Notes: generated from the sequence alone by a model not told the origin. Shown: positions 51,053 through 60,896, counted from the first letter of the stretch. The stretch: 64,000 nt of DNA from Vibrio sp. CB1-14 (GCF_040412085.2 NZ_CP115920.1:496001-560000); one strand, 5' to 3'. Numbers and translations are program-made.

Positions 51053-51823
51053 TTAGAAGGCGAACAGTAGATTCACTGTAAAGATTGAGTCACGCTTACT
51101 TAAGGTAGGGCTAGGTACCTTGGTGTGATACTTACTGTCATAGGCAAGCTTAAGGGCAATGGTTTCGGTAATGTCGTTGGTGACGTTTAACTCCGTATCC
51201 AAACGCGTGTTGCTTTGACCTGCGGTGACCGTGAGCTTGGTGGCGACCGTTAGGTTATCCAGTGGGTTCCAGGAAAAGTTAATATTACCGCGGACAATGG
51301 CTTCTTTTACTATGTCCTTGAAAATGATCTCATCATCATCAATTTCATCAACGTTAGGTTCTTGATAACGAAAACCGGGACCAAGTTCGGCTTCAAGCAA
51401 AAGTGAATCAGTATTAAACAACTGATAACCCAAACCGCCCGAAATAGTATGGTCTTCAAAATAGGAGCTGTAGCGAGAAGTAAAACCGTTATAGTTTCCG
51501 TACAGATAGGTTCTTGGGCCTAACTTGTAGTCGGTTTGCAGTAAATAGTTTTGCTGGTTTTTGTCTTCTTCCCCATTCTTGTACAATTGATAGTACTTCC
51601 ATTCACCGTTGGTACGGTGCCTCCCCTCGGTGTATTCAGCGCCAACACGAGCGTTTAGCGATTGAGAGTCGGTATTGCCTGAGTGGGCTTGATAGCCGAA
51701 CTCTACTTCAGTTTTGAGTGGGGAAGGCGGAGTCTCTTCACTGTCACCAGAAGGCGTGAACTCTTCAGCATAGACAGCCGGCGATGCAAGCAGCACTAAA
51801 CCAAATAACAACTTCTTAGACAC
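51053..51823 (-). CDS. DUF481 outer-membrane beta-barrel protein
   Basis: A 256-residue secreted protein of the DUF481 (YdiY-like) family. Signal peptide residues 1-19 end at VYA; the rest is a series of amphipathic beta strands with alternating aromatic residues and a C-terminal aromatic F, as in outer-membrane barrels. DUF481 proteins are described as salt- or acid-inducible; function is not established. The start is GTG at 51823 with TGAGG upstream. It faces rplI tail to tail. Confidence 0.88.
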   Translation of the reverse strand: MSKKLLFGLVLLASPAVYAEEFTPSGDSEETPPSPLKTEVEFGYQAHSGNTDSQSLNARVGAEYTEGRHRTNGEWKYYQLYKNGEEDKNQQNYLLQTDYKLGPRTYLYGNYNGFTSRYSSYFEDHTISGGLGYQLFNTDSLLLEAELGPGFRYQEPNVDEIDDDEIIFKDIVKEAIVRGNINFSWNPLDNLTVATKLTVTAGQSNTRLDTELNVTNDITETIALKLAYDSKYHTKVPSPTLSKRDSIFTVNLLFAF

Positions 51824-52001
51824 GAAAACCTCATGGCATGGAGAAAAGGGCTGGGGATTATATGTGTGGCATATTCGTTCATCGTCAGCGATAGGTCAAA
51901 TATTGATTCATGAACCATCGCTTTTGTCGCGTTTTCTTTACTTTAGCCGACACTGAGTTGTGTATATAATGGTGGGTCTTAGTGTGTTATCGAGTTAGGT
52001 C

Positions 52002-53396
52002 ATGGCGGATAGTCGAAATCAGAAAAGTAAAGATGCTCAAGTGGACTCAGTGAAGGTACCTCCTCACTCCCTAGAGGCCGAGCAATCGGTCTTAGGTGGT
52101 TTGCTGTTGGACAACCAACGTTGGGATACCGTGGCTGAAAAAGTCATTAGCAGCGATTTCTATAGCAGACCGCATCGTTTGATCTTCGAAGGTATTCAAG
52201 CCATTCTCGAAGAGAGTAATCCACTCGATTTAATCACGCTTTCCGAACATTTAGAGCTGCGCGAACAGCTCGATGATGTTGGCGGCTTTGCTTATCTTGC
52301 TGACTTAGCGAAGAACACGCCGAGTGCTGCTAACATCAATGCTTATGCCGACATCGTTGCCGAGCGAGCGCTGGTTCGTAACCTAATCGGCGTTGCCAAC
52401 GAGATTGCTGATGCTGGCTACGATCCGCAAGGACGCTCTTCAGAAGACTTGTTGGATTTAGCGGAAAGCAAAGTCTTTAAAATTGCTGAAGATCGTACTA
52501 GTGAAAACGAAGGCCCTCAGAATGTTGATAACATTCTTGAGAAAACCCTAGAGCGAATTGAGATACTCTACAAAACGCCACAAGACGGTGTGACGGGTGT
52601 GACGACAGGCTTTAACGACCTCAACAAGAAAACAGCGGGCCTGCAGGGCTCTGATTTGATTATTGTGGCGGCGCGTCCATCTATGGGTAAAACCACCTTC
52701 GCGATGAACTTGTGTGAAAACGCAGCAATGGCCAGTGACAAGCCTGTGCTTATCTTCTCGCTAGAGATGCCTTCTGAGCAGTTGATGATGCGTATGCTTG
52801 CATCCCTTTCTAGAGTCGACCAAACCAAAATCCGTACCGGTCAGCTTGACGATGAGGATTGGGCGAAAATCTCGACCACCATGGGCATGCTCATGGAAAA
52901 GAAAAACATGTTCATTGATGATAGCTCCGGCTTAACACCGACGGAAGTACGTTCTCGTGCTCGCCGAATTGCCCGTGAACATGGCGGTCTGAGCCTTATC
53001 ATGATCGATTACCTTCAGTTGATGCGCGTCCCTTCACTTTCTGAAAACCGTACTCTGGAAATCGCGGAGGTTTCTCGCTCGTTAAAAGCCTTGGCTAAAG
53101 AGCTTAACGTACCAGTGGTGGCGCTTTCACAGCTTAACCGTTCCTTGGAGCAGCGTGCTGACAAGCGCCCCGTAAACTCGGATCTTCGTGAATCGGGCTC
53201 TATTGAGCAGGATGCCGACCTTATTATGTTCATCTATCGTGATGAGGTGTACCACCCAGATAGTGCGCTAAAGGGCATTGCTGAAATTATCATTGGTAAG
53301 CAGCGTAACGGTCCTATCGGCTCAGTTCGCTTAACGTTCCAAGGTCAATTCTCTCGCTTTGATAACTACGCAGGTCCTGCGTTTGACGAAGAATAG
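52002..53396 (+). CDS. dnaB: Replicative DNA helicase DnaB
   Basis: Hexameric 5'-3' helicase of the replication fork. The N-terminal collar domain (PPHSLEAEQSVLGGLLLD) is followed by the RecA-like domain with Walker A RPSMGKTT (about residue 227) and IDYLQLM Walker B. No intein is present. The length of 464 residues is normal. alr follows after 12 bases, as in E. coli. A DnaT-like and lambda P-like pair lies 6-8 kb downstream. Confidence 0.98.
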   Translation: MADSRNQKSKDAQVDSVKVPPHSLEAEQSVLGGLLLDNQRWDTVAEKVISSDFYSRPHRLIFEGIQAILEESNPLDLITLSEHLELREQLDDVGGFAYLADLAKNTPSAANINAYADIVAERALVRNLIGVANEIADAGYDPQGRSSEDLLDLAESKVFKIAEDRTSENEGPQNVDNILEKTLERIEILYKTPQDGVTGVTTGFNDLNKKTAGLQGSDLIIVAARPSMGKTTFAMNLCENAAMASDKPVLIFSLEMPSEQLMMRMLASLSRVDQTKIRTGQLDDEDWAKISTTMGMLMEKKNMFIDDSSGLTPTEVRSRARRIAREHGGLSLIMIDYLQLMRVPSLSENRTLEIAEVSRSLKALAKELNVPVVALSQLNRSLEQRADKRPVNSDLRESGSIEQDADLIMFIYRDEVYHPDSALKGIAEIIIGKQRNGPIGSVRLTFQGQFSRFDNYAGPAFDEE

Positions 53397-53408
53397 TAGG
53401 ATAGTTGC

Positions 53409-54500
53409 ATGAGTTATATGAAAGCGGCGACGGCGCACATTAATTTAGAGGCGCTGGCGCACAATTTGGCGTGCATTAAACAGCAAGCGCCCGATAGCAA
53501 AATTATGGCAGTGGTAAAGGCAAATGGCTACGGTCATGGTCTTAGACATATCGCTAAGAGTGCCCAAGGTGCTGATGCATTTGGTGTGGCGCGTATAGAA
53601 GAGGCATTGCAGCTAAGAGCCAGTGGCGTGGTAAAACCTATCCTTTTATTAGAGGGTTTTTACTCGCCGAACGACTTGCCGGTTCTAGTGACCAACAATA
53701 TTCAAACCGTTGTTCATTGCTACGAGCAACTTGAAGCGTTAGAACAAGCCGAACTCGAAGTTCCTGTCGTGGTCTGGCTCAAAGTCGATAGCGGTATGCA
53801 CCGTCTTGGCGTTCGCGAAGAGCAATATCAAGAATTTGTCGAGCGCCTGCATCGCTGCGATAACGTGGCGAAACCGCTGCGCTATATGAGTCACTTTGGC
53901 TGCGCGGATGAGCTTGAAAATCCAATGACGAAACAGCAAATTGAGCTGTTTCTCTCGTTAACTGAAGGCTGCAATGGTGAGCGCTCAATGGCTGCGTCTG
54001 CTGGCCTGCTAGAGTGGCAACCAAGTCAGCTCGACTGGGTTCGACCGGGCATTATTATGTACGGTGTGTCGCCATTCGGAGATAAAACGGCCGCAGAGAT
54101 GGGCTTTAAGCCAGTGATGACATTGAAGTCTCATTTGATAGCAGTACGTGATGTTAAAAAAGGCGAGAGTGTAGGCTATGGCGCAACATGGACCAGTGAG
54201 CGAGATACCAAAGTCGGCGTGATTGCGATTGGCTATGGCGATGGTTACCCGCGAACCGCACCAAACGGCACGCCAGTACTGGTAAATGGCCGCAAAGTGC
54301 CGATAGCTGGTCGAGTTTCAATGGACATGCTGACCGTTGATCTAGGTCCAGATGCTCTAGACCGAGTCGGTGATGAAGCTATCTTGTGGGGCGAAGAGCT
54401 ACCCTCTGAAGAAGTCGCAGACCACATCGGCACTATCGCTTACGAGCTAGTGACCAAACTCACCTCACGTGTAGATATGAGCTACAGCGAAACCAACTAG
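53409..54500 (+). CDS. alr: Alanine racemase
   Basis: PLP enzyme interconverting L- and D-alanine for peptidoglycan. The PLP lysine is in [11 protein letters not shown] (about residue 36), and the catalytic tyrosine in GYGATWTSE. The length of 363 residues matches Alr. An ATG three codons in (53418) is an alternative start. A REP-like element follows the stop. Confidence 0.97.
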   Translation: MSYMKAATAHINLEALAHNLACIKQQAPDSKIMAVVKANGYGHGLRHIAKSAQGADAFGVARIEEALQLRASGVVKPILLLEGFYSPNDLPVLVTNNIQTVVHCYEQLEALEQAELEVPVVVWLKVDSGMHRLGVREEQYQEFVERLHRCDNVAKPLRYMSHFGCADELENPMTKQQIELFLSLTEGCNGERSMAASAGLLEWQPSQLDWVRPGIIMYGVSPFGDKTAAEMGFKPVMTLKSHLIAVRDVKKGESVGYGATWTSERDTKVGVIAIGYGDGYPRTAPNGTPVLVNGRKVPIAGRVSMDMLTVDLGPDALDRVGDEAILWGEELPSEEVADHIGTIAYELVTKLTSRVDMSYSETN

Positions 54501-54521
54501 CCGCTACCTTGCTCTGCTAGT

Positions 54522-54560
54522 ATCGATGTCATCCCTGCGCAGGCAGGGATCTTCTTGCCG
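54522..54560. repeat. Short REP-like element related to the 127-bp unit
   Basis: GTCATCCCTGCGCAGGCAGG is a variant of the array palindrome, forming a hairpin ATCCCTGC/GCAGGGAT. It lies between convergent alr and yjbQ genes, where no ordinary terminator was seen. Confidence 0.8.
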
Positions 54561-54589
54561 CGATTTCAGAACCCAACATTGTTCTTACT

Positions 54590-55012
54590 TCAAACCTGTC
54601 CCTGCAACGTCGCAATCACCCGGCGCTCACCACCAAAATCTCGATGCTCCCCCAAGTAAATACCCTGCCATGTTCCCAAAGCCAACTGACCATTACTAAT
54701 CGGAATCGACACGCTTGCACCAAGCAATGAGCTTTTAATATGCGCAGGCATATCATCGCTGCCTTCATAAGTATGACGGTAGTATGGTGCATCTTCCGGT
54801 ACGTAACGATTGAAGTGACTCTCCATATCCGTGCGCACGGTCGGATCGGCATTTTCATTTAAGGTTAAACTTGCTGAGGTATGTTGAATGAAAAGATGTA
54901 GCAAACCTACAGAGTAGTCTCGAAGCTGGGGCAATTGTTGTTCAATTTCATCAGTGATTAAGTGAAAACCACGCTTTTTCGCGCTGAGGTAAAGGGTCTT
55001 TTGTTGCCACAT
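54590..55012 (-). CDS. yjbQ: YjbQ family protein (UPF0047)
   Basis: A 140-residue protein of the secondary thiamine-phosphate synthase (YjbQ/UPF0047) family. [20 protein letters not shown] contains the conserved His and metal-site residues, and the C-terminal [14 protein letters not shown] is the second block. The ATG at 55012 is chosen because GGAG lies five bases upstream; a GTG at 55018 would be too close to that site. Physiological role uncertain. Confidence 0.9.
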   Translation of the reverse strand: MWQQKTLYLSAKKRGFHLITDEIEQQLPQLRDYSVGLLHLFIQHTSASLTLNENADPTVRTDMESHFNRYVPEDAPYYRHTYEGSDDMPAHIKSSLLGASVSIPISNGQLALGTWQGIYLGEHRDFGGERRVIATLQGQV

Positions 55013-55315
55013 AATCACTCCTCTGTATTATAGTGCTAAGCATATATAAGATGTTGTCTGAATTTGTTTACATTGTGAACCGATACGTGACCTAACTCAA
55101 GGAGCGTACAGGCGCTCTGGTTCATAATTACGCCTGAAAATTTATTACTAAACAAAGCCTCGGCTTTATGAACAACATACAAGATTGTAACGACGAGTGA
55201 TCATCAAGGGCACTCGTCTGTATTTAGAATATACTGTTTATTATTCGCTAAACTGGGGGTTCCTTTTCCTTGGGGGGATTGGGAATAAAACCGACTAAAA
55301 ATTGGGATAGAGACC
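55013..55315. other. yjbQ-pgi intergenic region
   Basis: About 300 bp holding the divergent promoters of yjbQ and pgi. No ORF or strong hairpin is supported. GGGGTTCCTTTTCC is a low-complexity stretch near 55256. Confidence 0.4.
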
Positions 55316-56968
55316 ATGTTGAAAAACATCAATCCAACGCAAACTGAAGCTTGGAAAGCACTGACAGCGCACTTTGAATCTGCGCAAGATATGGATTTAG
55401 CAGAGCTATTTGCACAAGACGCTGACCGCTTTGGCAAATTCTCTACACGCTTCGGCTCTGACATTCTTGTTGATTACTCAAAAAACCTAATCAACGAAGA
55501 AACAATGAACAACCTTTTTGCTCTAGCGAACGAGACTGAGCTTAAAGGCGCAATCAAAGCGATGTTTGCAGGCGATACCATCAACCAAACAGAAGGTCGT
55601 TCGGTTCTTCACGTTGCTCTGCGTAACCGCAGCAACACGCCAATTATGGTAAATGGCGAAGACGTTATGCCGGCGGTAAACGCGGTTCTAGAGAAGATGA
55701 AAGGCTTCTCTGAGCGCATCATCTCTGGTGATTGGAAAGGTTACACTGGCAAAGCAATTACTGACGTTGTGAACATCGGTATCGGTGGTTCTGACCTTGG
55801 TCCTTACATGGTGACTGAAGCCCTAGCGCCATACACAAACCATCTAAACATGCACTTCGTGTCTAACGTTGATGGTACTCACATCGCAGAAACTCTGAAG
55901 AAAGTTGACCCTGAAACAACGCTATTCTTGGTGGCTTCTAAGACATTCACCACTCAAGAAACCATGACAAACGCGCACTCTGCACGTGACTGGTTCCTAG
56001 CATCTGCATCAGATGAAGCGCATGTTGCTAAGCACTTCGCAGCGCTGTCTACTAACGCGACATCAGTAGCTGAGTTCGGCATCGACACCGACAACATGTT
56101 CGAGTTCTGGGACTGGGTCGGCGGTCGTTACTCTCTATGGTCTGCAATTGGTCTTTCTATCATCCTAGCGGTTGGCTACGACAACTTCGTTGAGCTACTA
56201 GCGGGTGCACATGAGATGGACAAGCACTTTGCTGAGACTGATCTAGAAAGCAACATCCCAGTATTGCTTGCTCTTATCGGTATTTGGTACAACAACTTCC
56301 ACGGCGCTGAGTCTGAAGCGATTCTACCTTACGACCAATACATGCACCGCTTCGCTGCGTACTTCCAGCAAGGCAACATGGAATCTAACGGTAAGTTTAC
56401 TGACCGTAACGGTGAAGCAGTGGACTACCAAACGGGTCCAATCATCTGGGGTGAGCCAGGCACTAACGGTCAACACGCGTTCTACCAGCTAATTCACCAA
56501 GGTACTAAGCTTATCCCTTGTGACTTTATCGCACCGGCGATCTCTCACAACCAAGTAAGCGACCACCACCAGAAGCTAATGTCTAACTTCTTTGCTCAAA
56601 CTGAAGCACTAGCGTTCGGTAAGTCTAAAGAGACAGTAGAAGCAGAGTTTGCAAAAGCAGGTAAGAGTGCGGAAGAAGTGAAAGATCTTGTACCATTCAA
56701 GATCTTTGAAGGTAACCGCCCAACTAACTCAATCCTAGTGAAGCAAATCACACCTCGTACTCTGGGTAACCTAATCGCGATGTACGAGCACAAAATCTTC
56801 ACTCAAGGTGTTATCTGGAACATCTTCAGCTTTGACCAATGGGGTGTAGAGCTTGGTAAGCAACTAGCGAACCAAATCCTACCTGAGCTAGCAGACGACA
56901 GCGAAATCTCGTCTCACGACAGCTCAACCAACGGTCTAATCAATGCATTTAAAGCGTTCAAAGCGTAA
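55316..56968 (+). CDS. pgi: Glucose-6-phosphate isomerase
   Basis: Interconverts glucose 6-phosphate and fructose 6-phosphate. [11 protein letters not shown], the signature [13 protein letters not shown], the active-site [17 protein letters not shown], and the C-terminal QWGVELGK are all present. The 550 residues match the long bacterial form. Codons are highly biased, as expected for an abundant glycolytic enzyme. Confidence 0.98.
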   Translation: MLKNINPTQTEAWKALTAHFESAQDMDLAELFAQDADRFGKFSTRFGSDILVDYSKNLINEETMNNLFALANETELKGAIKAMFAGDTINQTEGRSVLHVALRNRSNTPIMVNGEDVMPAVNAVLEKMKGFSERIISGDWKGYTGKAITDVVNIGIGGSDLGPYMVTEALAPYTNHLNMHFVSNVDGTHIAETLKKVDPETTLFLVASKTFTTQETMTNAHSARDWFLASASDEAHVAKHFAALSTNATSVAEFGIDTDNMFEFWDWVGGRYSLWSAIGLSIILAVGYDNFVELLAGAHEMDKHFAETDLESNIPVLLALIGIWYNNFHGAESEAILPYDQYMHRFAAYFQQGNMESNGKFTDRNGEAVDYQTGPIIWGEPGTNGQHAFYQLIHQGTKLIPCDFIAPAISHNQVSDHHQKLMSNFFAQTEALAFGKSKETVEAEFAKAGKSAEEVKDLVPFKIFEGNRPTNSILVKQITPRTLGNLIAMYEHKIFTQGVIWNIFSFDQWGVELGKQLANQILPELADDSEISSHDSSTNGLINAFKAFKA

Positions 56969-56984
56969 TCATTGAAAAGCAAAA

Positions 56985-57018
56985 CTGAAAAAGGTGCCGA
57001 ATGGCACCTTTTTTTATG
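56985..57018 (+). terminator. Terminator after pgi
   Basis: AAAAGGTGCC pairs with GGCACCTTTT around GAAT, followed by a run of T. Confidence 0.93.
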
Positions 57019-57053
57019 TCTTTCTCAGGCTTTTTTGTTGCTATCGAAAGGCG

Positions 57054-57527
57054 TTATTTCGCTTTTGGTAACACCACAACCTTAGTCTTCGCCCAGATAT
57101 CGTGGAAGCCACGTTTTTGAGGGTCAATTGGCACTGCAAGGTTGGATAGACCAAACGCTGAGGTTGCGAGTCTAATCAGCGCCTGCGTGACGGTGATTCT
57201 GCCACCCTCAAGGTTTTGCACTTCAATCTTCCAAGCTCGCATACCAAGCGTTTGGCCTGCTCTTGTCCAAAAGAACACAATAAAGTAGATCCAAACAAAC
57301 GCCAGATAACCGGTGTACACAGGGCTCCAAAGTGGGTGACTTCCTAAGAAGTCGCTGGCATCGGCATATGGAGCGTAAGACATCAGTCCTGCGGCAACAA
57401 GTGCTTCCATTATTGCGACAACAACGCCGCCAGCCATCATCACTACCGCAAGAATAATCAAGCTATCGTAGAACAGCGCACCAAGCCTGCGAAAGAATCC
57501 TGCAGGTGGGAGAGATTGGGTTTCCAT
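57054..57527 (-). CDS. RDD family membrane protein
   Basis: A 157-residue inner-membrane protein. The RDD motif region is FFRRLGALFYDSL at residues 12-24, followed by three or four hydrophobic segments including IILAVVMMAGGVVVAIMEAL and VWIYFIVFFWTR, then GQTLGMRAWKIEV. Function of the family is unsettled; some members are transporters. Convergent with pgi. Confidence 0.9.
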   Translation of the reverse strand: METQSLPPAGFFRRLGALFYDSLIILAVVMMAGGVVVAIMEALVAAGLMSYAPYADASDFLGSHPLWSPVYTGYLAFVWIYFIVFFWTRAGQTLGMRAWKIEVQNLEGGRITVTQALIRLATSAFGLSNLAVPIDPQKRGFHDIWAKTKVVVLPKAK

Positions 57528-57718
57528 TGAGACAAACTTCCATAACTAAAACTTGCCACAGCATAGCGATTTCAATGCCAAGGGGAAAGCCTTGCCCATC
57601 GCATTGCTTCACATTGTGGTGAAAATAGCAGCAAACAATAGAATATTCAGCGTTTTGCTCTTGCGCGATCTAAATGCTTACGTATAATGCCAAGCATCAA
57701 AGGACATCAGTCCAAGAT

Positions 57719-57803
57719 GCCGGTGTGGTGAAATTGGTATACACGACGGATTCAAAATCCGTTGCCTTCGGGCGTGGCGGTTCAAGTCCGCCCACCGGTA
57801 CCA
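57719..57803 (+). tRNA. tRNA-Leu (anticodon CAA)
   Basis: An 85-base tRNA with a class II variable arm. Acceptor GCCGGTG pairs with CACCGGT; anticodon stem ACGGA/TCCGT encloses loop TTCAAAA, anticodon CAA reading UUG. The T-arm is GGCGG-TTCAAGT-CCGCC and the CCA end is encoded at 57801-57803. Confidence 0.95.
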
Positions 57804-57813
57804 TATTTAAACG

Positions 57814-57848
57814 ATAAAGCCTCGACGAAAGTCGGGGCTTTGTTGTAT
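57814..57848 (+). terminator. Terminator after tRNA-Leu
   Basis: AAAGCCTCGAC pairs with GTCGGGGCTTT around GAAA, followed by TGTTGT. Confidence 0.85.
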
Positions 57849-57875
57849 CTGGAGTTTGTAAACTCAACACAGCTA

Positions 57876-58862
57876 TTATTCAGCTATCTGCTTTTTAAAC
57901 GCCTTGTCAAAAAACACGATCGCATTTTTACCCTGTGTCGCCGTGAAGGTGTGATTGCCATCGTGGGCGTATTCTTCATGAGAGATGTGACGTTTTTTCA
58001 ACTCGGATGCTAGGTAAGCGCTGCCTTTCGGTATCCAAGGAAACTGGTCGTTCATGCCGTATTCGATACGAATCGAGCTTAATTTTTGTGGTTGTTTGAG
58101 ATAGCGTTCGAGCTTGTCGGGAATAGCACCAAATCCTGACTCCCACATCGCTTTGATTGCAGGGTCGTTCGCATCCCAGTCGTACCATTCGGCCTTGGCT
58201 TCGCTATTTTCAATTGGAGCGAAGGCGGCGGCATAGCCTTTTAGTACTCGATACCAGCGCATCGTTTGCCACTGGGTAACCGCGTCTGTTAATCCATTTT
58301 CATCAAACAGCCCGGCGCTAAACGCATGCATATGTTGAAAGGTATCGGGATGGCGCAGGGCGAGGTTGGTTGTAGCAAAGCCACCCATCGAGAAGCCTGC
58401 TAGCCCTCTATAATGCGCTTCGCTCAATGTCCGATAGTGGGTGTCGAGATAATTGATGACGTCGTTGACTACAAAGTCCTCCCAGTTACCTGTCACGGCC
58501 GAGTTGACATAAAAGCTTCCGCCAAACTGATTGGCGCCATTAACGCCAACAATGATCATTTCTGTGAGCGCGTTGTCTTGCGCTAAAAGAGTCGGTAAAT
58601 GTTTGGCGATTCGGTCTGCTTCGCGCACTGAACCGTTGTAACCGTGAAGGTAGTAAACGACAGGATAGCGTTTATTGCTGGTGTGATAACTCGGTGGCAG
58701 GGCAACAAACAGTTGCTGGGTGTCGCTATTGTCTAGGTATCCTGATTGCAATGAGGGAGCTGGGATCTGAATGGTCTGCTTGAGTGGTGAGCTGGCCAAG
58801 GCATGGGGAATGGCCATAACTAAAATCAGGCAAGTAAGTGCTGCGCGGTAGAGTGGTATCAC
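57876..58862 (-). CDS. Secreted esterase of the esterase D family
   Basis: A 328-residue alpha/beta hydrolase. A Sec signal peptide covers about residues 1-23 (cleavage after ALA). VVYYLHGYNG is the oxyanion region, GFSMGG the nucleophile elbow, and DGNHTF near the C-terminus the catalytic His. Family PF00756 includes feruloyl esterases and S-formylglutathione hydrolases; the substrate here is unknown, and a periplasmic or extracellular carbohydrate ester is possible. The start is GTG at 58862 with AAGGAG six bases upstream. Confidence 0.87.
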   Translation of the reverse strand: MIPLYRAALTCLILVMAIPHALASSPLKQTIQIPAPSLQSGYLDNSDTQQLFVALPPSYHTSNKRYPVVYYLHGYNGSVREADRIAKHLPTLLAQDNALTEMIIVGVNGANQFGGSFYVNSAVTGNWEDFVVNDVINYLDTHYRTLSEAHYRGLAGFSMGGFATTNLALRHPDTFQHMHAFSAGLFDENGLTDAVTQWQTMRWYRVLKGYAAAFAPIENSEAKAEWYDWDANDPAIKAMWESGFGAIPDKLERYLKQPQKLSSIRIEYGMNDQFPWIPKGSAYLASELKKRHISHEEYAHDGNHTFTATQGKNAIVFFDKAFKKQIAE

Positions 58863-59090
58863 AAAAAACTCCTTCTAAAGACGTAGGTTGATGGGTTTTT
58901 GTACAACAATGCAGACATCTTTGGGGGATAAGATGCGAAATGGAGCATCTTTATGCGAGTGTGTTCATATTTGATGGCGTGAGTTTGATGAAACGGAGAG
59001 TTTAAAAATATCGCACCATATCGGATTAGCGCTTCGCTGTGTTTGTCTCAAACACAGCGAAGCGCTAGAATCTAGGTATCAGAGAGGAGA
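58863..59090. promoter_or_regulatory. Divergent region between esterase and dnaT-like operon
   Basis: A 228-bp gap with promoters in both directions. Its main feature is the 19-bp perfect hairpin described separately. Confidence 0.5.
59027..59067. promoter_or_regulatory. Perfect 19-bp inverted repeat before dnaT-like gene
   Basis: TAGCGCTTCGCTGTGTTTG (59027-59045) and CAAACACAGCGAAGCGCTA (59049-59067) are exact reverse complements around TCT. It ends 23 bases before the start codon, just before the ribosome site GAGAGGAG. There is no T-run, so it is not an ordinary terminator; an operator or a 5' UTR hairpin is likely. Confidence 0.8.
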
Positions 59091-60038
59091 ATGACTGTGG
59101 GCGCAAAATATACCTATCTCGCTTGGCAACAAACCAATTTAGAAGCGAGCCATAAGTTAGTATTGTTGAAGTTGGCTGACTTATGTGGACAGGATGGCTC
59201 AGTTGCTGTTGTGCTCTCAGAGATTGCCAAAGAGTGTTTGCTTGGAGAGTTTGGCCTTGCCGATGTGCTCACTGCGTTGGCGCAAAAGGGCATGCTGCAA
59301 AAAGGTCAGGTGAGCTCAAATGGCCGAGAGCAGGTGCATCACTTTACTCTGTCGCTTTCTGAGCCAAACAGCTTACCGGTGATTGAGACCAGTCGCGAGC
59401 ATCAGTCGCAACCTACGCCTGTGGTAACAACACCTCAAGCATCCCCGGCGCCGCCTTGGACATATCATCCAATGAACTTATATAAAGTGCCGGTGGCGAT
59501 TAGGGACAGCTTGTGGCAACGGTTTATCTGCGAACGTGATGTACGAAATGTCAACGAAGTGCGTCGCGATTCGATGTTGCGAGACTGGCTGGAAATGATG
59601 AAAGGCTCTGGTGGTTTTGAGCAGTACTTTGAAGGTGAGTCGCAAGGGCGAAATGACCGAGTTCCAGCCACTCGCCAGCGCACGCAAGCGCCTTCGAATG
59701 CCAAGTACATTTCAACTCATGACTTGCAAGAGAATGAAATCGCCGAGTGGGCGATGCAGTCTATCCTACATTCAGGTATGACAGCCGACCCACATCTGTT
59801 CTGGGAAAAATTTGTTGTTTACTACAAAGCACGCGCTAATGAATTTTTGTCGGTCACGCAAATGCTGAACAAGCTCAGACTGTGGATCGTTAACGAGAAA
59901 CAAGCGGAAGATAGACGCAGACAAGCCGATGAAAGGCGTCGTCAGTCTTTCCAACAAAGCCAGAAAGCGGGTGAAGTAAGTCCGTCGGAAGAGTTTCGTG
60001 AATACTTGCGTGGGCAAGGTAAGAATCCGAATTTTTAG
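59091..60038 (+). CDS. DnaT-like primosome protein with winged-helix N-terminus
   Basis: A 315-residue protein. Residues about 18-72 (LVLLKLADLC through ALAQKGMLQKG) look like a winged-helix DNA-binding region as found in phage replication O and DnaD-type proteins. A proline-rich linker (about 105-125) follows. Residues about 205-268 (NEIAEWAM, then FWEKFVVYYKARANEF and QMLNKLRLWI) resemble the C-terminal ssDNA/DnaB-interacting region of E. coli DnaT ([20 protein letters not shown]). The tail is a charged coiled coil. ATG follows GAGAGGAG. It is followed after 40 bp by the lambda P-like gene. A primosomal function is inferred. Confidence 0.75.
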   Translation: MTVGAKYTYLAWQQTNLEASHKLVLLKLADLCGQDGSVAVVLSEIAKECLLGEFGLADVLTALAQKGMLQKGQVSSNGREQVHHFTLSLSEPNSLPVIETSREHQSQPTPVVTTPQASPAPPWTYHPMNLYKVPVAIRDSLWQRFICERDVRNVNEVRRDSMLRDWLEMMKGSGGFEQYFEGESQGRNDRVPATRQRTQAPSNAKYISTHDLQENEIAEWAMQSILHSGMTADPHLFWEKFVVYYKARANEFLSVTQMLNKLRLWIVNEKQAEDRRRQADERRRQSFQQSQKAGEVSPSEEFREYLRGQGKNPNF

Positions 60039-60078
60039 TATGATGATCCCGTTGTGGTCACTAAGGTAAAGGGTCAAT

Positions 60079-60888
60079 ATGAGTAGTGGCAAGAAGCCAA
60101 AAAACTTAGATTTTGGCGCAATGGAAAAGAAGCTCCGCGAAATGGGCGTCAGTGGCAACCTTGAGCATTTGAAATCTGCAAAATCAGAGCCTTCGGTGCA
60201 GGAGAGTAAGCCTTCAGAGCCCGCTACCTCGCCTAAGATGGATGCTCCGAGCACTCAGGTGCGAGCGACCCCGTCCGTTGAATCTCGCCCGGTGGTGAAA
60301 GAAACTCGTCCTATGTTACAAACCGACGGTGAACCGGAGCGTCAGCCGAGTGATTGGTGTAACTACATTTTTGGTACTTTGCTGAGTATTTACGAGTCCA
60401 CGTGGATAAAATCTTATGGCAGAAGGCCAACCGGTCGCTTTTTAGATTTCGCAGACAGCCTGACTGAGGCTGAGTTGATGCGAGTCATTCAGCATTGTCG
60501 TGAGCGCTTACAAGCTGGGGAAAGGTGGCCGCCAATTATGGGTGAGCTTGCCCTGCTGAAAAGTCAGCTGACCGAATCTGAATCACTGGAAGCCTTGAAT
60601 CGCGTCGTGAGCAAAACGCCGAAGAACCAAATTGAAAAGTGGATCATGCAAAACAAAGGCTATGAGCTAAGACGCTTGCCTCAATCGATGATCGTTCGAC
60701 GTTTTAAAGAGTTCTACCGTGAAGCCATGAGCCTGCAAGAAAAAGGCAAGTTGGTCACAGAGGCGCCTAAAGCGCTGCCAAGTCAGTCGGTGAAGAACCT
60801 GGTAGATCTAAAGCGAGAAGAGTATGAGCATCAGCACGGCAAGGCTCTCGACCCGCGTATTCAATCCATTCTTGACCGTAAATCTTAA
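60079..60888 (+). CDS. Candidate lambda P-like helicase-loader protein
   Basis: A 269-residue protein not recognised by name. Residues 1-90 are low-complexity and charged. Residues about 95-165 (YIFGTLLSIYES, FADSLTEAELMRVIQHCRERL, then RWPPIMGELALL) follow the same order as the lambda P core, where a helical region precedes a PFLPSPGQFVAWC motif. Residues about 195-235 (LRRLPQSMIVRRFKEFYREAM then a TEAPKALP) parallel the lambda P C-terminal EPVKQLP region. It lies 40 bp after the DnaT-like gene. Loader function is inference from pattern and context only. Confidence 0.6.
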   Translation: MSSGKKPKNLDFGAMEKKLREMGVSGNLEHLKSAKSEPSVQESKPSEPATSPKMDAPSTQVRATPSVESRPVVKETRPMLQTDGEPERQPSDWCNYIFGTLLSIYESTWIKSYGRRPTGRFLDFADSLTEAELMRVIQHCRERLQAGERWPPIMGELALLKSQLTESESLEALNRVVSKTPKNQIEKWIMQNKGYELRRLPQSMIVRRFKEFYREAMSLQEKGKLVTEAPKALPSQSVKNLVDLKREEYEHQHGKALDPRIQSILDRKS

Positions 60889-60896
60889 CCAAATGT

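Noticed and set aside
57719..57803. tRNA-Leu as an attachment site of an integrated element
   Set aside because: There is no integrase, no repeated tRNA 3' end and no foreign composition on either side.
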